The notes under the pieces were generated by a model. The model was not told the DNA's origin, did no database searches, and worked only from the letters and a program-made list of their open reading frames with translations. From Tetrapyrgos nigripes (Eukaryota > Basidiomycota > Agaricomycetes > Agaricales > Campanellaceae), in the NCBI GenBank assembly GCA_013368315.1, contig JAACJM010000231.1, positions 62,001 to 126,000 on the forward strand: a DNA stretch of 64,000 nucleotides. The letters are read 5' to 3'. Positions 1 through 13,100 of the stretch are shown here, one piece after another. How positions within the stretch are numbered: the stretch's first letter is position 1; every line of letters begins with the position of its first letter. A program made the translations under genes and the position numbers.

Positions 1-2461
1 TTATTTTGATACTCGAGATCACAGCAAGGCCAAGATGACCTATAGGGGAATACTTGCTTCTCTTATGCTGGATACAGGCCTTCAATTCAATTCAGCTCAG
101 CTTAAGTCTCTGTATGAGAGATACAACTCAGGAAGGGATCAAATGCCAGCTGATGCTATGAAGTCTACCTTGTTGGACCTGTTAAAGCAGGGATCTTCAT
201 CTATATATATCTTTATGGATGCTTTTGATGAATGTAAAATTCAGGACCAGTGTTTGGTAGCAGATTTTATTCAACAGCTCCTGGGACTAGGCATCAACAT
301 TCATATTTTTGTTAGCTGCAGATATCCAGCTAATCATATTGGGATGAATGCTGGTACTTATGAGATATCTCTTAACACAGAAGTTGTAGAGGGAGATATA
401 GAGATATATATCCAACAATCTCTCCAATCCAGGGAGTTATTTGTGAAGATCAGAGAAGAAGTAACAGAGGCCCTGTTGCATGGTTCCCATGGACAGTAAG
501 TATTATTTTTTCTGATTCAATGTGTTTAGTTGCTAATACTATAAAGGATTCGATGGGTAGATTGCCAAATTCAATATTTCCACCAGCTAGGATCATGGCG
601 AGCAATTAGGAAAGCCCTGAAAAGTCTACCAAAAACCTTGGAGGAAACTTATGAGCAGGCATTGAGTGCTATCAAAAGAGAGCATAAAGACGATGCACAG
701 GCCATATTGAAATGGCTTTTATTCGGATATGATGAGTTGACTATGAAAATGCTGCCAGAAATATTTCGGATTGATTTTGAGCAACAAAGTTTAGATGATC
801 CTGAGCCCATACAGGGACATGAGTTGTGCAACATTATCAGCTCAACATTAGTTGTGGTCCAACAAGTGACTCGCTACAGTTATCTGACTCACCCGAACAA
901 TCAACAAGAAGATATCCTACAACTAGGACATCCATCAGTGAAGGAGTATATTGTTTCAGAAGAAATCAAAGAAAGTTCAGCCAAGCTTTTTCAGATCAAT
1001 GATCAGCTGGCACATGAATTCATTGCTCAATGTTGTTTAATCTATCTAGTGGTTTGTGGATCAGATGGACATATAGACTGGGAACTGTTTCCTTTAGCAA
1101 ATTATGCTGTGAACAGATGGACAGAACATGTCAGAAATTTACAACAATTGGGAGATCCAGTCAAGTGTTTAAGTTTACATTTGCTCACAGATACAAATAC
1201 ATCCTGCTTGACATGGATGGACTTGATACCTTATTTTCGGGGGGCTGCTGCAGGGTCTGCTCTGCCATTTTATTATGCCAGCATGGTTAATCTCCCTAAT
1301 ATGATACTGTTAATGATAGAGAACGGAGAAGATGTCAATGCTCAGGGTGGTAAATATGGCACTGCACTCCAGGCTGCCTCATTGAGAGTCAATGTAGACA
1401 TAGTCAAGCTTCTGCTTGAGAATGGGGCAGATGTCAATGCTCAGGGTGGTGTATTTGGCACTGCACTCCAGGCTGCCTCATGGGAAGGCAATGTAGACAT
1501 AGTCAAGCTTCTGCTTGAGAATGGGGCAGATGTCAATGCTCAGGGTGGAGTATATGGCAATGCACTCCAGGCTGCTTTATTTGAAGGAGAAGTAGACATA
1601 GTCAAGCTTCTGCTTGAGAATGGGGCAGATGTCAATGCTCAGGGTGGACTATATGGCAATGCACTCCAGGCTGCTTCATATAGAGGAGAAGTAGACATAG
1701 TCAAGCTTCTGCTTGAGAATGGGGCAGATGTCAATGCTCAGGGTGGAGAATATGGCAATGCACTCCAGGCTGCTTCATCAATAGGATATGTAGACATAGT
1801 CAAGCTTCTGCTTGAGAATGGGGCAGATGTCAATGCTCAGGGTGGACTATATGGCAATGCATTCCAGGCTGCTTCATGTGAAGGAGAAGTAGACATAGTC
1901 AAGCTTCTGCTTGAGAATGGGGCAGATGTCAATGCTCAGGGTGGAGTATATGGCAATGCACTCCAGGGTGCTTCATATAACAGACGTGTAGACATGGTCA
2001 AGCTTCTGCTTGAGAATGGAGCAGATGTCAATGCTCAGGGTGGTGTATTTGGCAATGCACTCCAGGGTGCTTCATTTGGAGGAGCAGTAGACATAGTCAA
2101 GTTTCTGCTTGAGAACAGAGCAAAGGTCAATGTCGAAGGAGGCAAATATGGCACTGCTCTCCAAGCTGCTTCCATTGCACCTATTGATTGGGATCCTCGT
2201 TGTGACTATGTCAAATTGGTAGAAATGCTACTTGATAATGGAGCAGATATCAATTCCCGAGGTGGTCAATATGGTAGTCCCATTCAGGCTGCTGCCATTA
2301 GAGGCACTCAAGAAATATATCACCTCTTGATAGAGAAAGGAGTAACTCCAATTGATCCTATTTTCACTATCTTTCAAAGGGACCCTCGCATTCCCATTCC
2401 ACTTATGGACAATGAACCAGCAGACCATCAGATCTACTGCCCACTCTTCTGGAATATGTAG
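1..2461 (+). CDS. NACHT-ankyrin NLR protein, 5' end outside the window
   Basis: Predicted intracellular NOD-like receptor: a NACHT NTPase that would oligomerise on recognition of a non-self or damage signal by its ankyrin repeats. The reading frame is open from base 2. A first exon (to 495) carries the Walker B-type segment IFMDAFDEC at about 210-236. It is joined by a 51-nt intron (496-546, gtaag...aaag, branch-like gctaat) to the exon ending at 2461. The second exon holds a winged-helix-like segment (KALKSLPKTLEETYEQAL) and, from about 1327, roughly ten ankyrin repeats, eight of them near identical. The TAA at 497 lies inside the intron. The P-loop is upstream of the window; the paralogue at 62359 shows what it looks like. 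No premature stop is seen. Class is confident; the ligand and the N-terminal effector are unknown. Confidence 0.88.
1394..2185 (+). repeat. Tandem 99-bp ankyrin-coding units
   Basis: Eight consecutive units start with gtagacatagtc at 1394, 1493, 1592, 1691, 1790, 1889, 1988 and 2087, exactly 99 bp (33 codons) apart. Each encodes VDIVKLLLENGADVNAQGG, then a variable residue, then YGNALQAAS and a variable four-residue tip. The first six or seven are almost identical at the DNA level apart from the variable codons. The last unit is diverged (KFLLENRAKVNVEGG), as expected of an array edge that escapes homogenisation. Confidence 0.95.
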
Positions 2462-3048
2462 TTTACTGTAGTATTTTGACTGTAGGTTCGTATCTGAAAG
2501 GCAATTATATTCTCTGGATGTATGATGGAATCGTCTCTTTTAAAAATCTTCAAAATGAAATTTTACTGTGAATTACTTGTTTCTCCTGCACAAATGTTTA
2601 TAGTGAATACCTGAAATTTCTGTAGTCTCTTATGAAAATGAATACTTTTTATTTATACCTGTGCGTCCTCTGGTGAGCTTTTTTCAGAACTCAGTAAGTA
2701 CTTTCTGCTAACTATCAAGTACAATATTCAAGGCTCTGTCAATGTCACCCAATATATATTATATGAGAGGTTTGATCACTGCATTGATTGTGTTTCTAAA
2801 GTGATGTGAGAGCTTACATTCTCCTGTGATATGAACTATTGACTTTATTATGAGTACTATATATTACCGTGATAGTAAGGAGTCCCAGTGCGTACGGCCT
2901 ATCCTATTATGCAGCAATAGTTGTCAACGTTGAGGGCCTTCAGCTTGAATTTGGGCTACAAGATTGACACCAATAAAATGTCCTCACAATCGCTACTGAG
3001 GTATGTCGAGTCAGAAATAGATACCCCGTTTAAGGAAGTATAATACCA
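2462..3048. other. 3' flank of the NLR gene, no gene seen
   Basis: AT-rich sequence with stops in all frames. It should contain the NLR 3' UTR. I see no RNA gene or repeat here. Confidence 0.5.
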
Positions 3049-4020
3049 TTGCATTTCAGATCGTTTTCTTCAACTCGCATCTCGGACAATGTGGCGATAC
3101 GTTTCGTGGAACGTTCCTGGACCCACCCGACAGCGAGAGCACGAGCTCACACCTTCAATATCTGCAGTAGATGGCAAACCCGCCGTCTGGTCAACCTGTC
3201 TACCTACGTACATGCTTCGGAGAATTTCCTTCTAGCCACTAGCATCAATAGTACTGGGGGAACACATATCGAACACTGTTCAATCAATGGAGGGTACCAT
3301 CATTTCCGATTCGCCGTCATTTGTGAGTTATGGCCCGTGACTCACCCGTGCTTTTCCCTATTCATTTATCAAGTCTTCCTCCAATTAGTTTGCGAAAAAA
3401 GCCTACTAGGTGATAATAGATGTATATTTAAGAGCTGTTGTTTTGGCGAGCAACTGACAAGTTTGATGAGAGATGAACAAAGAGCGAATTTCTTCTGTTT
3501 CCGTGAAAATGCAAACGGCCCGGGTCACCACGATAGCATTCTGTTGCATAGATTCCTCGAGTCTGACCTTCAATGATGTCGTTCTTTCTGTGAGGACGCT
3601 GACAGGAGTGATAGCCAACGCGTTTGAGAATGTTTATCACAGTTGGCATTTTCACAGTGTAAGAACGGCGTCCCAGCCCGGTAATGACGTCATAACACCT
3701 TCGACTTCTTCACATTTGTCACTCACACATTTTCCTTCACGACGACGACAGCGCTGGTATGTACAATTGTTTCACCTTTCTCTCTCTTTCTTCCTTTTCT
3801 TCTTCGTTGTTTTGACGGTTTGTCCTTCCTTCAACTGACTCTGGAAACAGGACGACGTGTTTCGGAGAAGATATCCTCACCTGGTTTACTCTACGCGACT
3901 GGGTTAATTCGTCAGGGTGACATATCAGGGATGCAACTGCCGTTGGATACAGTGAGTTTAGACTGACGAGGTTATTCCTTTTTCCGTGTTCTGACACATT
4001 TTACAGTCTTCACCCATCCC
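3049..4020. other. No supportable gene
   Basis: Several overlapping open frames exist on both strands (for example 3049-3576 on plus) but none has a recognisable motif or a clear exon-intron pattern. A possible exon reads PSISAVDGKPAVW at about 3149-3190 in another frame. I cannot separate a decayed gene from chance here. Confidence 0.3.
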
Positions 4021-6535
4021 TTCGACATCTACTACACCTCGTTCTCCCCCGCATCCTCATCCTTAACCTGCCCTGGGCCCACTCCCTACCCAAACTTCAA
4101 CGTTACACCATCCGCCTTCCCATACTTCGACACCAACAATCCCCATCTGCCCCACCCCCCTCCTGCAATGTCATCCTCACTCCCGCCAAATACGGTATAG
4201 AGGGGGTGTCACCTACGAAAGTGTTGGCGGTGTAGGGTGTTGGAGGGGGCCTTCAAGTCATGGTGGTGGGCAATGGATTTAGGGAGGGGGAGACGTTGAG
4301 CGTGCCTCGGCCCTCAAGAGTGCCTTCTCTACCTGGGACTCGGAGTGGTAGTTGGGTGTTCCTGGCATGGTGCCCATGGGTACAAGGGCAAGCTTGAGCT
4401 CCAGGTCTGTCGCTCATGCTCCGCTTCCCTCTACATCAAAATCGGCCGCACGTCAACTCCCTCCATATCCACATCCACAATGCGACCTCTTTCTTGTCCT
4501 ACTTCTACTCCCTGGCTCGTCAGCCCTCCCACTCCCATTCCCACTCCCACGTCTATGCCTACTTCTGCGCCTCAGCAAATACCTCATACTAATGCCAACG
4601 CCAACATCCTCCCAACGAAACTCAATATCCATGGAAACCCATACCCCATCATCGCTATTCCTTTTGTCCCCATACCCATACCGGTTCCCGTTCCCATTGC
4701 AGGTGGTACTTCAGGATATACCTACCTGTTCAGAACTCCACCAAGTGACTGTACGCCATACGCCTGCCCCTGGGCCTAGGATTTCTCATTCCCCTCACCC
4801 ACTTCCATGCCCACGCCCACCTTCAACCTCGCAGATACAGGTGGAAGGGGAGTTAGACATACAGATACCGTTTTTTCGATGCGGTGTTTTTGCTTTCCAG
4901 TATCAATATCCCCAAATGCGAGTACCTGTACCCCTCCTCACCCCACATCGAAACCAGTTACACCACCCATCCTTACCCCAACTCAAACGCAACCGCAAAC
5001 AACATCAACGTCTCCTCGAGCATCAGCATGAGCATCGTCAAGGCAAACGGGGGGTTCATAGGAATGCGAATACGAATACGGATAATCCGAAGGATGTCAA
5101 TGTTGTAGAGGTGGTATGGGCATGGAAGAGGAGAGAAGCAGAGAGAGGGTGAGGGATCTAGAGGCGAAGGGGGTAAAAAGGGACAGGGAGACGGAGGGGA
5201 GGAGGGGGGTATGAGTACCTCCATCCCTACCAACCGGATATGGATGCAGCTAGCCTATAGGTACAGGGGGTATGGGTATGGGTACCGTCAATGATGAAGG
5301 ATGTATCCCTCATTCTGCGGATGCGAGGAGGACACCTACATCCATACCTTCGAGAAGTCAAAGTCACAGTCATGCACAGGATCCTCAACCCGATCCCAGT
5401 CCTGGTCAAAGACAGTGACAAAGACAGCGTTCTAATGCTACTCCTATTGCTATTCCCATCGCTATACCCACTCCCAGTGCAAACGCGAAACCATCACCAC
5501 CACCCGCCACCACCGTCACCATCACCCACCACCACCGTCACCATCACCGTCGTCGTCGTCATCATCATTAGTGATGGCTCCCGCTGCCACTGCCTATGCC
5601 ACCTCTTCGTCTTTTTCTTGCAATGACCAACTCGGCGACCAAATTGACCAGATCAACGCAAACGCAAACGGTCCCGGCCTACCCTCCAACGCTAATCCTA
5701 ATTGTAACGCTGCTAATCTCGATGGTGTACCTAACACCAACACCAATGTCAGTGCCGACGCAGACCGGTGCCATCCCAAGTCTACATCTACATCTCTTCC
5801 TGACCCCGGCCCCATCTCTCTCTCTAACGCATTCGGGTATGCATACCCTGCTAATATGAATACCGCCATTCATCCAACGTCAACGTCTAGTGCCAATGAT
5901 GCCAACGCTGACTACGCCTGTTCCGGCTTTCTCATGCAAACGCAAACGCATGCCACGTCTAATCCCATTCATCTCTCCTCCTTCTCCGAGTGCGAAAGTG
6001 CATGTGGGAGCGTGACCATCGACATGGACGTGAATGACCCCCCTGTTTATGGTGATGTTGCGAAGGAGGTCAGGGAGAGAAGAAGCCGGGAAAGAAGGAG
6101 TTGGGAATGGGAAAGGTGGAGAGGATATGGCTATGGCTATGGAGGTGGAAGACGTGGACATGGACGTTGCTCAAGACTTGGGATTGGGATTTGGATTAAG
6201 ATTTGGTGTTGCAAAGGAGAGGACGCTGGTCTCCATGCCCGACCTTGATCCCTACCCCTGGGTTTTCGCGTTCTTCTTCTACTTCTTCCTCGACTTCTAC
6301 GTCATTCGCTTCTACGTGGCCAAACCCATCGTCATCGATATCTGTGTCGACATCCAGTACAATGTTGTTACCCCACACTCCTGCTGCACTGCTTGTGAAA
6401 TGTGGCCATGGGTTTGGAGATGGAGATGGAGTTGGTGCGGACCTCGTTAAGGCGGTTAGTGATGCAGTTCAGGTGAGTTCAATTTGTTGTTTTTATTCCA
6501 CCAAACTCCCACTAACCTTCCACATATCTATCTAG
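4021..6535 (+). pseudogene. Frameshifted low-complexity Pro/Thr/Asn-rich coding remnant
   Basis: The stretch is strongly low-complexity and reads as fungal disordered protein on the plus strand, but the sensible frame changes repeatedly. PIPTPTSMPTSAPQQIPHTN lies in frame 1 near 4530; NSNATANNINVSS in frame 3 near 4990; QINANANGPGLPSNANPN in frame 3 near 5650; KCGHGFGDGDGVGADL in frame 2 near 6400. The last segment ends at a plausible splice donor (cag/gtgagt at about 6471). Internal runs such as repeated cacccaccaccg (about 5500-5560) suggest slippage. No domain is recognisable, and it may never have been more than one rapidly evolving disordered protein. Confidence 0.4.
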
Positions 6536-7009
6536 GGGTGGTCACCGTACCATGCACAGCCACAGTCATAAGAAATACGGCTGCAGATGGCTACGGGAGC
6601 GCCGTGACTGTGTCTTATAAATTCCTCCTCTATTCGAGACAGTACGGGTACTGTATTTACCGGCTGTGTCACGGCTTTACAGAATAAAAATTTCTATTTA
6701 TTCGTACAACAGGTTTTTGCAAGGTCTTCAATGCATAATAGGTAGTCTAAAGTGAACCAAACCATACTTCTTCCAGGTACAGTGTCTCGATGGAGTGCCA
6801 GGCTTCGAGAAAGCATCTCTACTCATCGCCATAATATCTAGAACTACTCCCTGATGCAATGCTAGGTGCTCTTGTAGTCATTGGCTGTTGAAAGCTACAG
6901 CGTGTGATGAGATTCTTTATGTCAGCAGGAAGGCGTAGCAGTACAAAAATGCCATGAAGAAACAAGTTCATGCAATCCAAAGCCATGGGCAAGAGACAAG
7001 GGAGAGAAA
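6536..7009. other. No gene seen; LINE target flank
   Basis: Non-coding sequence between the low-complexity remnant and the LINE. Its right edge is the 5' copy of the LINE target duplication. Confidence 0.5.
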
Positions 7010-7023
7010 CGGAGCAAAATCCC
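7010..7023. repeat. Target-site duplication of the LINE, 5' copy
   Basis: CGGAGCAAAATCCC here matches CGGAGCAAAATTCCC immediately after the poly(A) at 16117, with one extra T in the 3' copy. Confidence 0.85.
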
Positions 7024-7675
7024 TTGAACAAGGACCACCATCATCTCACGATGGTGATCCAGCGTCTGGCCTTTACGTGGCTCAAGGGATAAGTACCTCT
7101 ACGGAGGGAAACTAACAGACGTTCTCCTCACACACATGAGAAGAAAATGGCCTTTATCACAAGGCCTGACCTCGCCTCCCTCGTCTGGGATGGTCACCCC
7201 CACTTCGGGGAGTAAGACGCGACTTGCAGTCTTGCCACACTCTCTTTGTAGTGGACATCATGAATACCATGATACAGTGTACACGTCGATATACACTTAA
7301 TACATCTAAAGCTTGTTATGACCACTGACAATGCCGCCATACCTCCCCCAAAGACTGAGTCAACGTCCGCCGAGGACACAAGGCACGAACAGTCCCGAAC
7401 TTTCCCGACAATGATGTCATGCCACATGTAACCGCTCTACCACGTCCCTCTACATCAGTCTACATCCCTACCAAGCCTCTACTTCGTTCCACTGACCTAG
7501 TCTAACAAACTCCGAATCTATTGTCAAAAATAAATGACTGCGCGACGCCTGCTCACAGCACCCTAACCAAGACCCAACAAGAGCCATCCCAGTACCTGCA
7601 GCATGTGCACCATACCCCGCCCTCCTTCCCTTAGCTGAAAAACTAGCCGAAACTCCTGGCGGCTGAGAAAACCAT

Positions 7676-9505
7676 GTGCAGCGACAAAATGAAGAAAAAC
7701 CCAATGGCGCCAACCTCTTCTACGTAGGAACTTTCTCTCTACCCAGTATGTCGGAAGTCGTTTCCGTCCAAAATCAGAATTTACCCAACTCGTCTGAGCC
7801 TAGCAACCCTCAGCACCCCAATTCTCTACCTCTTCCAGAACCCACCACGCCAGGGCACGCAGCGCCTAGCAAAAAGAAGAAGAAGAAGAACAATGGCTCA
7901 GTTGCTGAAGAACCCTCAAAGGAGTCGTCTCGTCAACACCAAGACTCGCCGGAGTCTGAGACAATTGACGAAAGGGAATCACGCCCTACAAAGGACCTAC
8001 CGAGACGCCGTTCCCGAAGCAACTCTGCTTCTGGTTCAGAGGTGTGTAATGAAAAAGATTTCAGCATTTCATTGCTCTGACAAATTGTCCAGGAGGGAAA
8101 CTCTCAACCCGGACCAAACCCAGCTCATGGTAACTACCAAGTTGGGGAGGAGGACCCGTTCAATCCAGCACCCCAACCTCATCAGGTAGAAAGGCGCTTT
8201 GAGATTCGAGGCAGACACAACAGCCCAATGGATCAAGACGATACTCAAACCCCTACCAGACCTCGAACTCGTCGCCCACCCAGCCCCATCCATTTAGTCC
8301 ACATAGACCACGAATCTGGAAACCTGATCCTGCCGAATGCCTATGATAGCCATGGTCTCCCCTTCGAAGCTGAAAAGAACCGTCTCAAATGGTTCACTAG
8401 AAGAGGGCCAGATCCCGGATGCTCTTTCCTGAACCCCAAATACACTGACAGCATCTTCCCTTTCCGTGGATTCCCCTTGTCCCAACTATTCGACAACGTC
8501 GTCCCACGCCAGGTAGCTGCCATTAAGAACGCCCCTGACCGCCACCTAGCTGTGGTCCCCTTCGATGCTGGACCAGCCTTCATCAAGGACCACCCCACCT
8601 TCCCGCACGATGTCGAAGCCTTCATGAAGAGCTTCCGCTACGAAGGACTCGAGAACATCACCTGCATCTGGGCTGAGGCTGAGTCCAAACCCCCTGGCTA
8701 CAACAAGCTGTATGGCAAGCCCTGGGCCCTCATCGTGTATAGCCCTACAGGCTTTCCTGAGGATTTCCGTCGGGAAGTCCTGTATCAGGGGACTTACGCA
8801 TTCTCTGAGACGTTCGCTTTCAGCGTGATGGAATTCGACCCCGGCTACCTCTTCTCCCCCATCCTCTGCAATTTTACAGGCCCATCGGGTGCAGACAGCC
8901 TCATCCGCAATGATGCGCAACAGATCAACACTGCGTTAGGAACAATCAAAGACGTGCTTAGAAACACCAACGCCTTTTTCAACCTCGTGCACCGCCTCGT
9001 CGGCCAGGGAGAGGAGTCCACCCCTGTCGCAGTCTACCAGAACACAGTAAACTGGATGAATACCCTTACCCTCCAATACGTCGAAACGAGGAACCCCCAC
9101 GTCCCAGGAACAGCTGTCTATCAGCTAACTGGACTGCCCATTGCCCAGACGCCTGAGGACCACGCCTTGATGTGCAACATCATCCGAGCTGCCAGCTACC
9201 CAATGGCTGGTGGTCTTCTCGAGCTGAAACCCAAACATGGCCGTCTCACATGTGCTCACTGCAAGATCGACACGCACCCAGCACATGCATGCCCCTTCCC
9301 CGATATACCTGGCTGGAGAGGACCATGCTATGAGGAACTCGATCAGAACACACCCACCGATGAGGGGACTCGAGCCCCAGCCTACAACAGAGGCCGCAGC
9401 TCTCGTGGATACCGCGGTGGGGCTCGCAGTGGGGCCGGTGGTCGAGGTGGCCGTGGCAGATACAGGGGACGTGTCAACACTCGTTGTGGACGTCCCTATT
9501 ACTAG
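7676..9505 (+). CDS. LINE ORF1, gag-like RNA-binding protein with CCHC knuckle
   Basis: Nucleic-acid chaperone that would coat the LINE transcript. It is read as two exons, 7676-8041 and 8093-9505, giving about 592 residues. The separating 51 nt (gtgtgt...tccag) are in phase and contain an in-frame TGA, and both sides join in the same frame. The N-terminus is polar with a poly-lysine run (SKKKKKKNNG). The central part resembles gag-like proteins of fungal LINEs. Near the C-terminus is a CCHC zinc knuckle, CAHCKIDTHPAHAC (about 9250-9291), followed by an RGG-type tail (RGGARSGAGGRGGRGRYRGR). MSEVVSV at 7748 is an alternative start. If the 51 nt are not spliced, the downstream product would start at MDQDD (8228). 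Confidence 0.75.
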
Positions 9506-10133
9506 ACCATCATCTGCTACTGAATCACTATTACTAGTCATTCTCTGAAAGCATCTAACTGCCGATCACTACCTCTCTACCCATCTATACTAACTAACTA
9601 CCACTCGTTTGCACTATCCATGTGTATCTATCATTAACTGCCACTCCTTTTTGTTATACTATCTATCCACTATTTAATATAGTTGACTGCACATGCCTAT
9701 GTCTACCCATGCTAGGATGGAAGACGCAGTGTATCGTTGCAAGAAGGGCTTCACACTGCGCACCCCCAGAGCCCAAATATACTGGTAAGTTACTTAGGTG
9801 AGTTACTACAGGAAAGCTCTGGGGTTTCCAATGGCTACTACGGTATGAGCCATCTCCCAAAGGAGGAACCATGTGGAAGCTGATATGTCTCCCTAGCGAG
9901 ACTATCTACTAAAGCATGGACACCACTCTGGCTGAGAACCCTGGGGGGAGCCCTCTCTCGCAACTACTAACCCGAACAACAGATACAATACTAACTTTTC
10001 TACAGGTGACGCACGGTATATTGGAACAAAGCCGGCCACCTCAAGAGAGAATGTTCCCTCAGCTGCTGAGAATGTCCCCGATCACCGGGGTGGCCGGGAC
10101 GGTCCTAGCAGATGCAGAGACTCTACGGAGTTG
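9506..10133 (+). other. Spacer between LINE ORF1 and ORF2
   Basis: Contains a 72-codon open frame (9916-10134) of no recognisable family. Its TGA stop overlaps the first ATG of ORF2 as TGATG at 10132-10136. This could be a reinitiation-type junction or chance. Confidence 0.4.
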
Positions 10134-13100
10134 ATGCAAATCCCTCCCCTAATCAGTCCCACCAGTCTACCTCACTGTGTTAACCCATGCTCTTTGGAAG
10201 GCTCCCAATCTGGAAGCAATATAGGCAATCGCCCTATGCATCAAAACCCGCACTTGCAGGAAGGTTCGAATTCGTCGAACGATACGTCACTCTCTGACAT
10301 AGACGTTGACCCATACTTGTTGGGCAATTCACAGTCGTTGAATCCTACACAGACTCAATACACCTGTAACTCATCAGGATCTGTTAATATGAATAATCCT
10401 ACGTACAGTGCTCCGCATCAGCTAGAAAGCCAACAATTGCTCAATAACAGAGACAATATCCCCAGATCACAACCAGAAAACTCTCAGAACATGCAATTCA
10501 TTATAGACAATGATTACTGGTGGTTTCCAACACAAACCACAGACCCCACGCAAAGGAGTCAACGAACAAGTCAGTTTGTTCAAGATGAGGACGGGTTTCT
10601 CCACTACAACCCGCAAGCAGTGCAATCTCAAGAAAGCGCTGCTGAACCCTCAGAGAGCGAAGAACCAGACCATGATCCTCTACCGTTCCAGAATGACAGC
10701 ACTCAAGGACACTCCCAAGCAGAAAGCTACCACCAACACGAGTCCAGTCAAACACCCCAAATGCCACGGCGGGAGCGCCGCCGTCAGGAACGCATCTTAA
10801 AAAAGAACACAAAGGCTGCAATACGTATTGCATCACTGAACATACGAGGCTACGGACACACTAACACAACACACCCAACTCATAAGTGGAGACATGTAAA
10901 TCAAATTATGAGAGACAAAAGGATAGGAATACTAATGGTGCAGGAGGCCCACCTAACTACAGAAAGAGTTACGGAGAACGAACATCTACATAAGCAACTG
11001 AGAATCTTCCATTCCTCGGACCCAGAAAACCCAACTGGGAAAGCTGGAGTAGCAATTGTCCTTAATCGTCGTCTAACGAGCACTTCGGAAGTTAAAATAG
11101 TCGAAGTCATACCTGGGCGTGCGCTGCAAATCACCACAAATTGGCATAAACAGGATAAGTTCACGGCTCTGACAATATATGCACCCAATGTGACTGAGAA
11201 TGATGGGGCAGAGAACAAGCAATTCTGGGAAAAGATTAAACAATTCTATGAGATACATCCACGCATACCCAAACCAGACATTGTAGCTGGTGATTTCAAC
11301 ATCGTTGAAGCTGGAGGAATGGATCGACTACCAGCTAGATCAGATCCAGAGGACGCCTTAGATGCCCTAGACAACCTAAAAATAATGTTAAACCTCAAAG
11401 ATGGATGGCGAGATACATATCCAACGACAAAAATGTACACTTACCCTAGCACCAGACGACAATCCAACACAAGCTCGCAATCAAGGCTAGACCGCATTTA
11501 TGTAAAACCTACAGTCCTGAAAACTGCACGAGAATGGAAGATTGAGCCCAATGGCGTCCCAAACGCTGACCACTTGATGGTATCTGTACAGGTTACAACT
11601 GCAAACGCCCCTAACATTGGAAAGGGATGATGGAGTATTGCTCCACACCAGTTAAAAGACAAAAAACTAATTGACATGATCCTTGAGGAAAGCAAGGAAA
11701 TAAAACAAAAACTAGACATCCTACTGGATCAGCGTACTGTAGAGGACAACGCCCAAGTCCTACTGCACAAATGGAAAACTAAAACGCTGGAAATAGCGCG
11801 GAACCGAGCTAAGACGGCAACCCCTAAAACATTACTTAAGATCAGAAACCTCCAGAACGACCTAGAAAAAACGGCAAATGACCCATCAGTACCAGAGGAA
11901 GAACGTCTTGAAAAGCTCAACTCACTTGTCACCAAACTCACCCATGTTGAAAGAGAAAGGCACCAAAAAATACGCCTTGCTATGGCGACGCGCGACCGGA
12001 TTGAGGGAGAAACTATCTCTAGGTACTGGATACAGATCAACAAGGAACAAAAACCGAAAGATATGATATACGCTCTACGAAAACCCGATCATGTAATACC
12101 CGAAGATGCGGAATACATACCTGGGAGCGTCTATGAAAAAGACTCCAAACACATGGCGGAAATTGCGAGAAACTACCACAATGATCTGCAAGATAAAGTC
12201 GCCCACCAGGCACCTGAGGAAGAGCGAACAGCTATCATCGAAGAGGTTCTTAACCAACTAGATAAGAAAACAACGGATGAACAGAAAGAAGAGATGTCAG
12301 CTGAGGTCTCCACAGGAGACGTTCAAATGGCCCTTAAGCTCACCAAAAACAACACATCGTGCGGCCTGGACGGCATTCCATATGAACTGTACAAATGCCT
12401 TAATCAAAGAGCCCAAGCTACACAAGCAAATGAAGGATCAAACATCTTTAATGTGGTCGAGTTGCTAACCGCAGCATATAATGATATCGCAACCTTTGGA
12501 ATTGACCCGAAAACGAAATTTGCGGCAGGATGGATGTGCCTGTTATATAAAAAGAACGACCGCACCGAGATCGCAAACTACTGACCAATAACGATCCTGA
12601 ACACCGACTATAAGATAATGACAAAAGTGCTAGCAATGCGCCTTGCCCATGCAGCACCACACCTACTACACGAAAGCCAAGCAGGCTTCGTACCAGGCAG
12701 ACTTATCACAGACCAAACGAAACTAATTTGTATGATCATGGACTACGCCAAGGTTACAGAAACCAACGGTCTTATCATCGCGCTTGACCAAGAAAAGGCA
12801 TACGATAAGATAGACCATGAATACATGTGGCAAACATTACGGAAATTTGAGATCCCAGAACGCTTCATCCAGACAGTCTCACACCTATATGATAATGCAC
12901 ACATGCAGGTTATGGTGAACGGCCACCTAAGCACAGACTTCAAAGTCAGGCGAGGAGTACGCCAGGGAGATCCACTTTCGTGCTTACTGTTTGATCTTGC
13001 GATTGAACCCCTGGCCGCAATGCTTCGGAACTCCGAACTAAAAGGTTATGAAATACCTGGCGAAAAAGAAAAGCTAATTGCGAACCTTTTCGCTGATGAC

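Noticed and set aside
495..546. Nonsense at 497 in the first NLR
   Set aside because: It lies in a canonical 51-nt intron conserved in the second NLR.
3049..3840. Overlapping 70-175 residue frames on both strands
   Set aside because: No motif, no splice-supported continuity; indistinguishable from chance.
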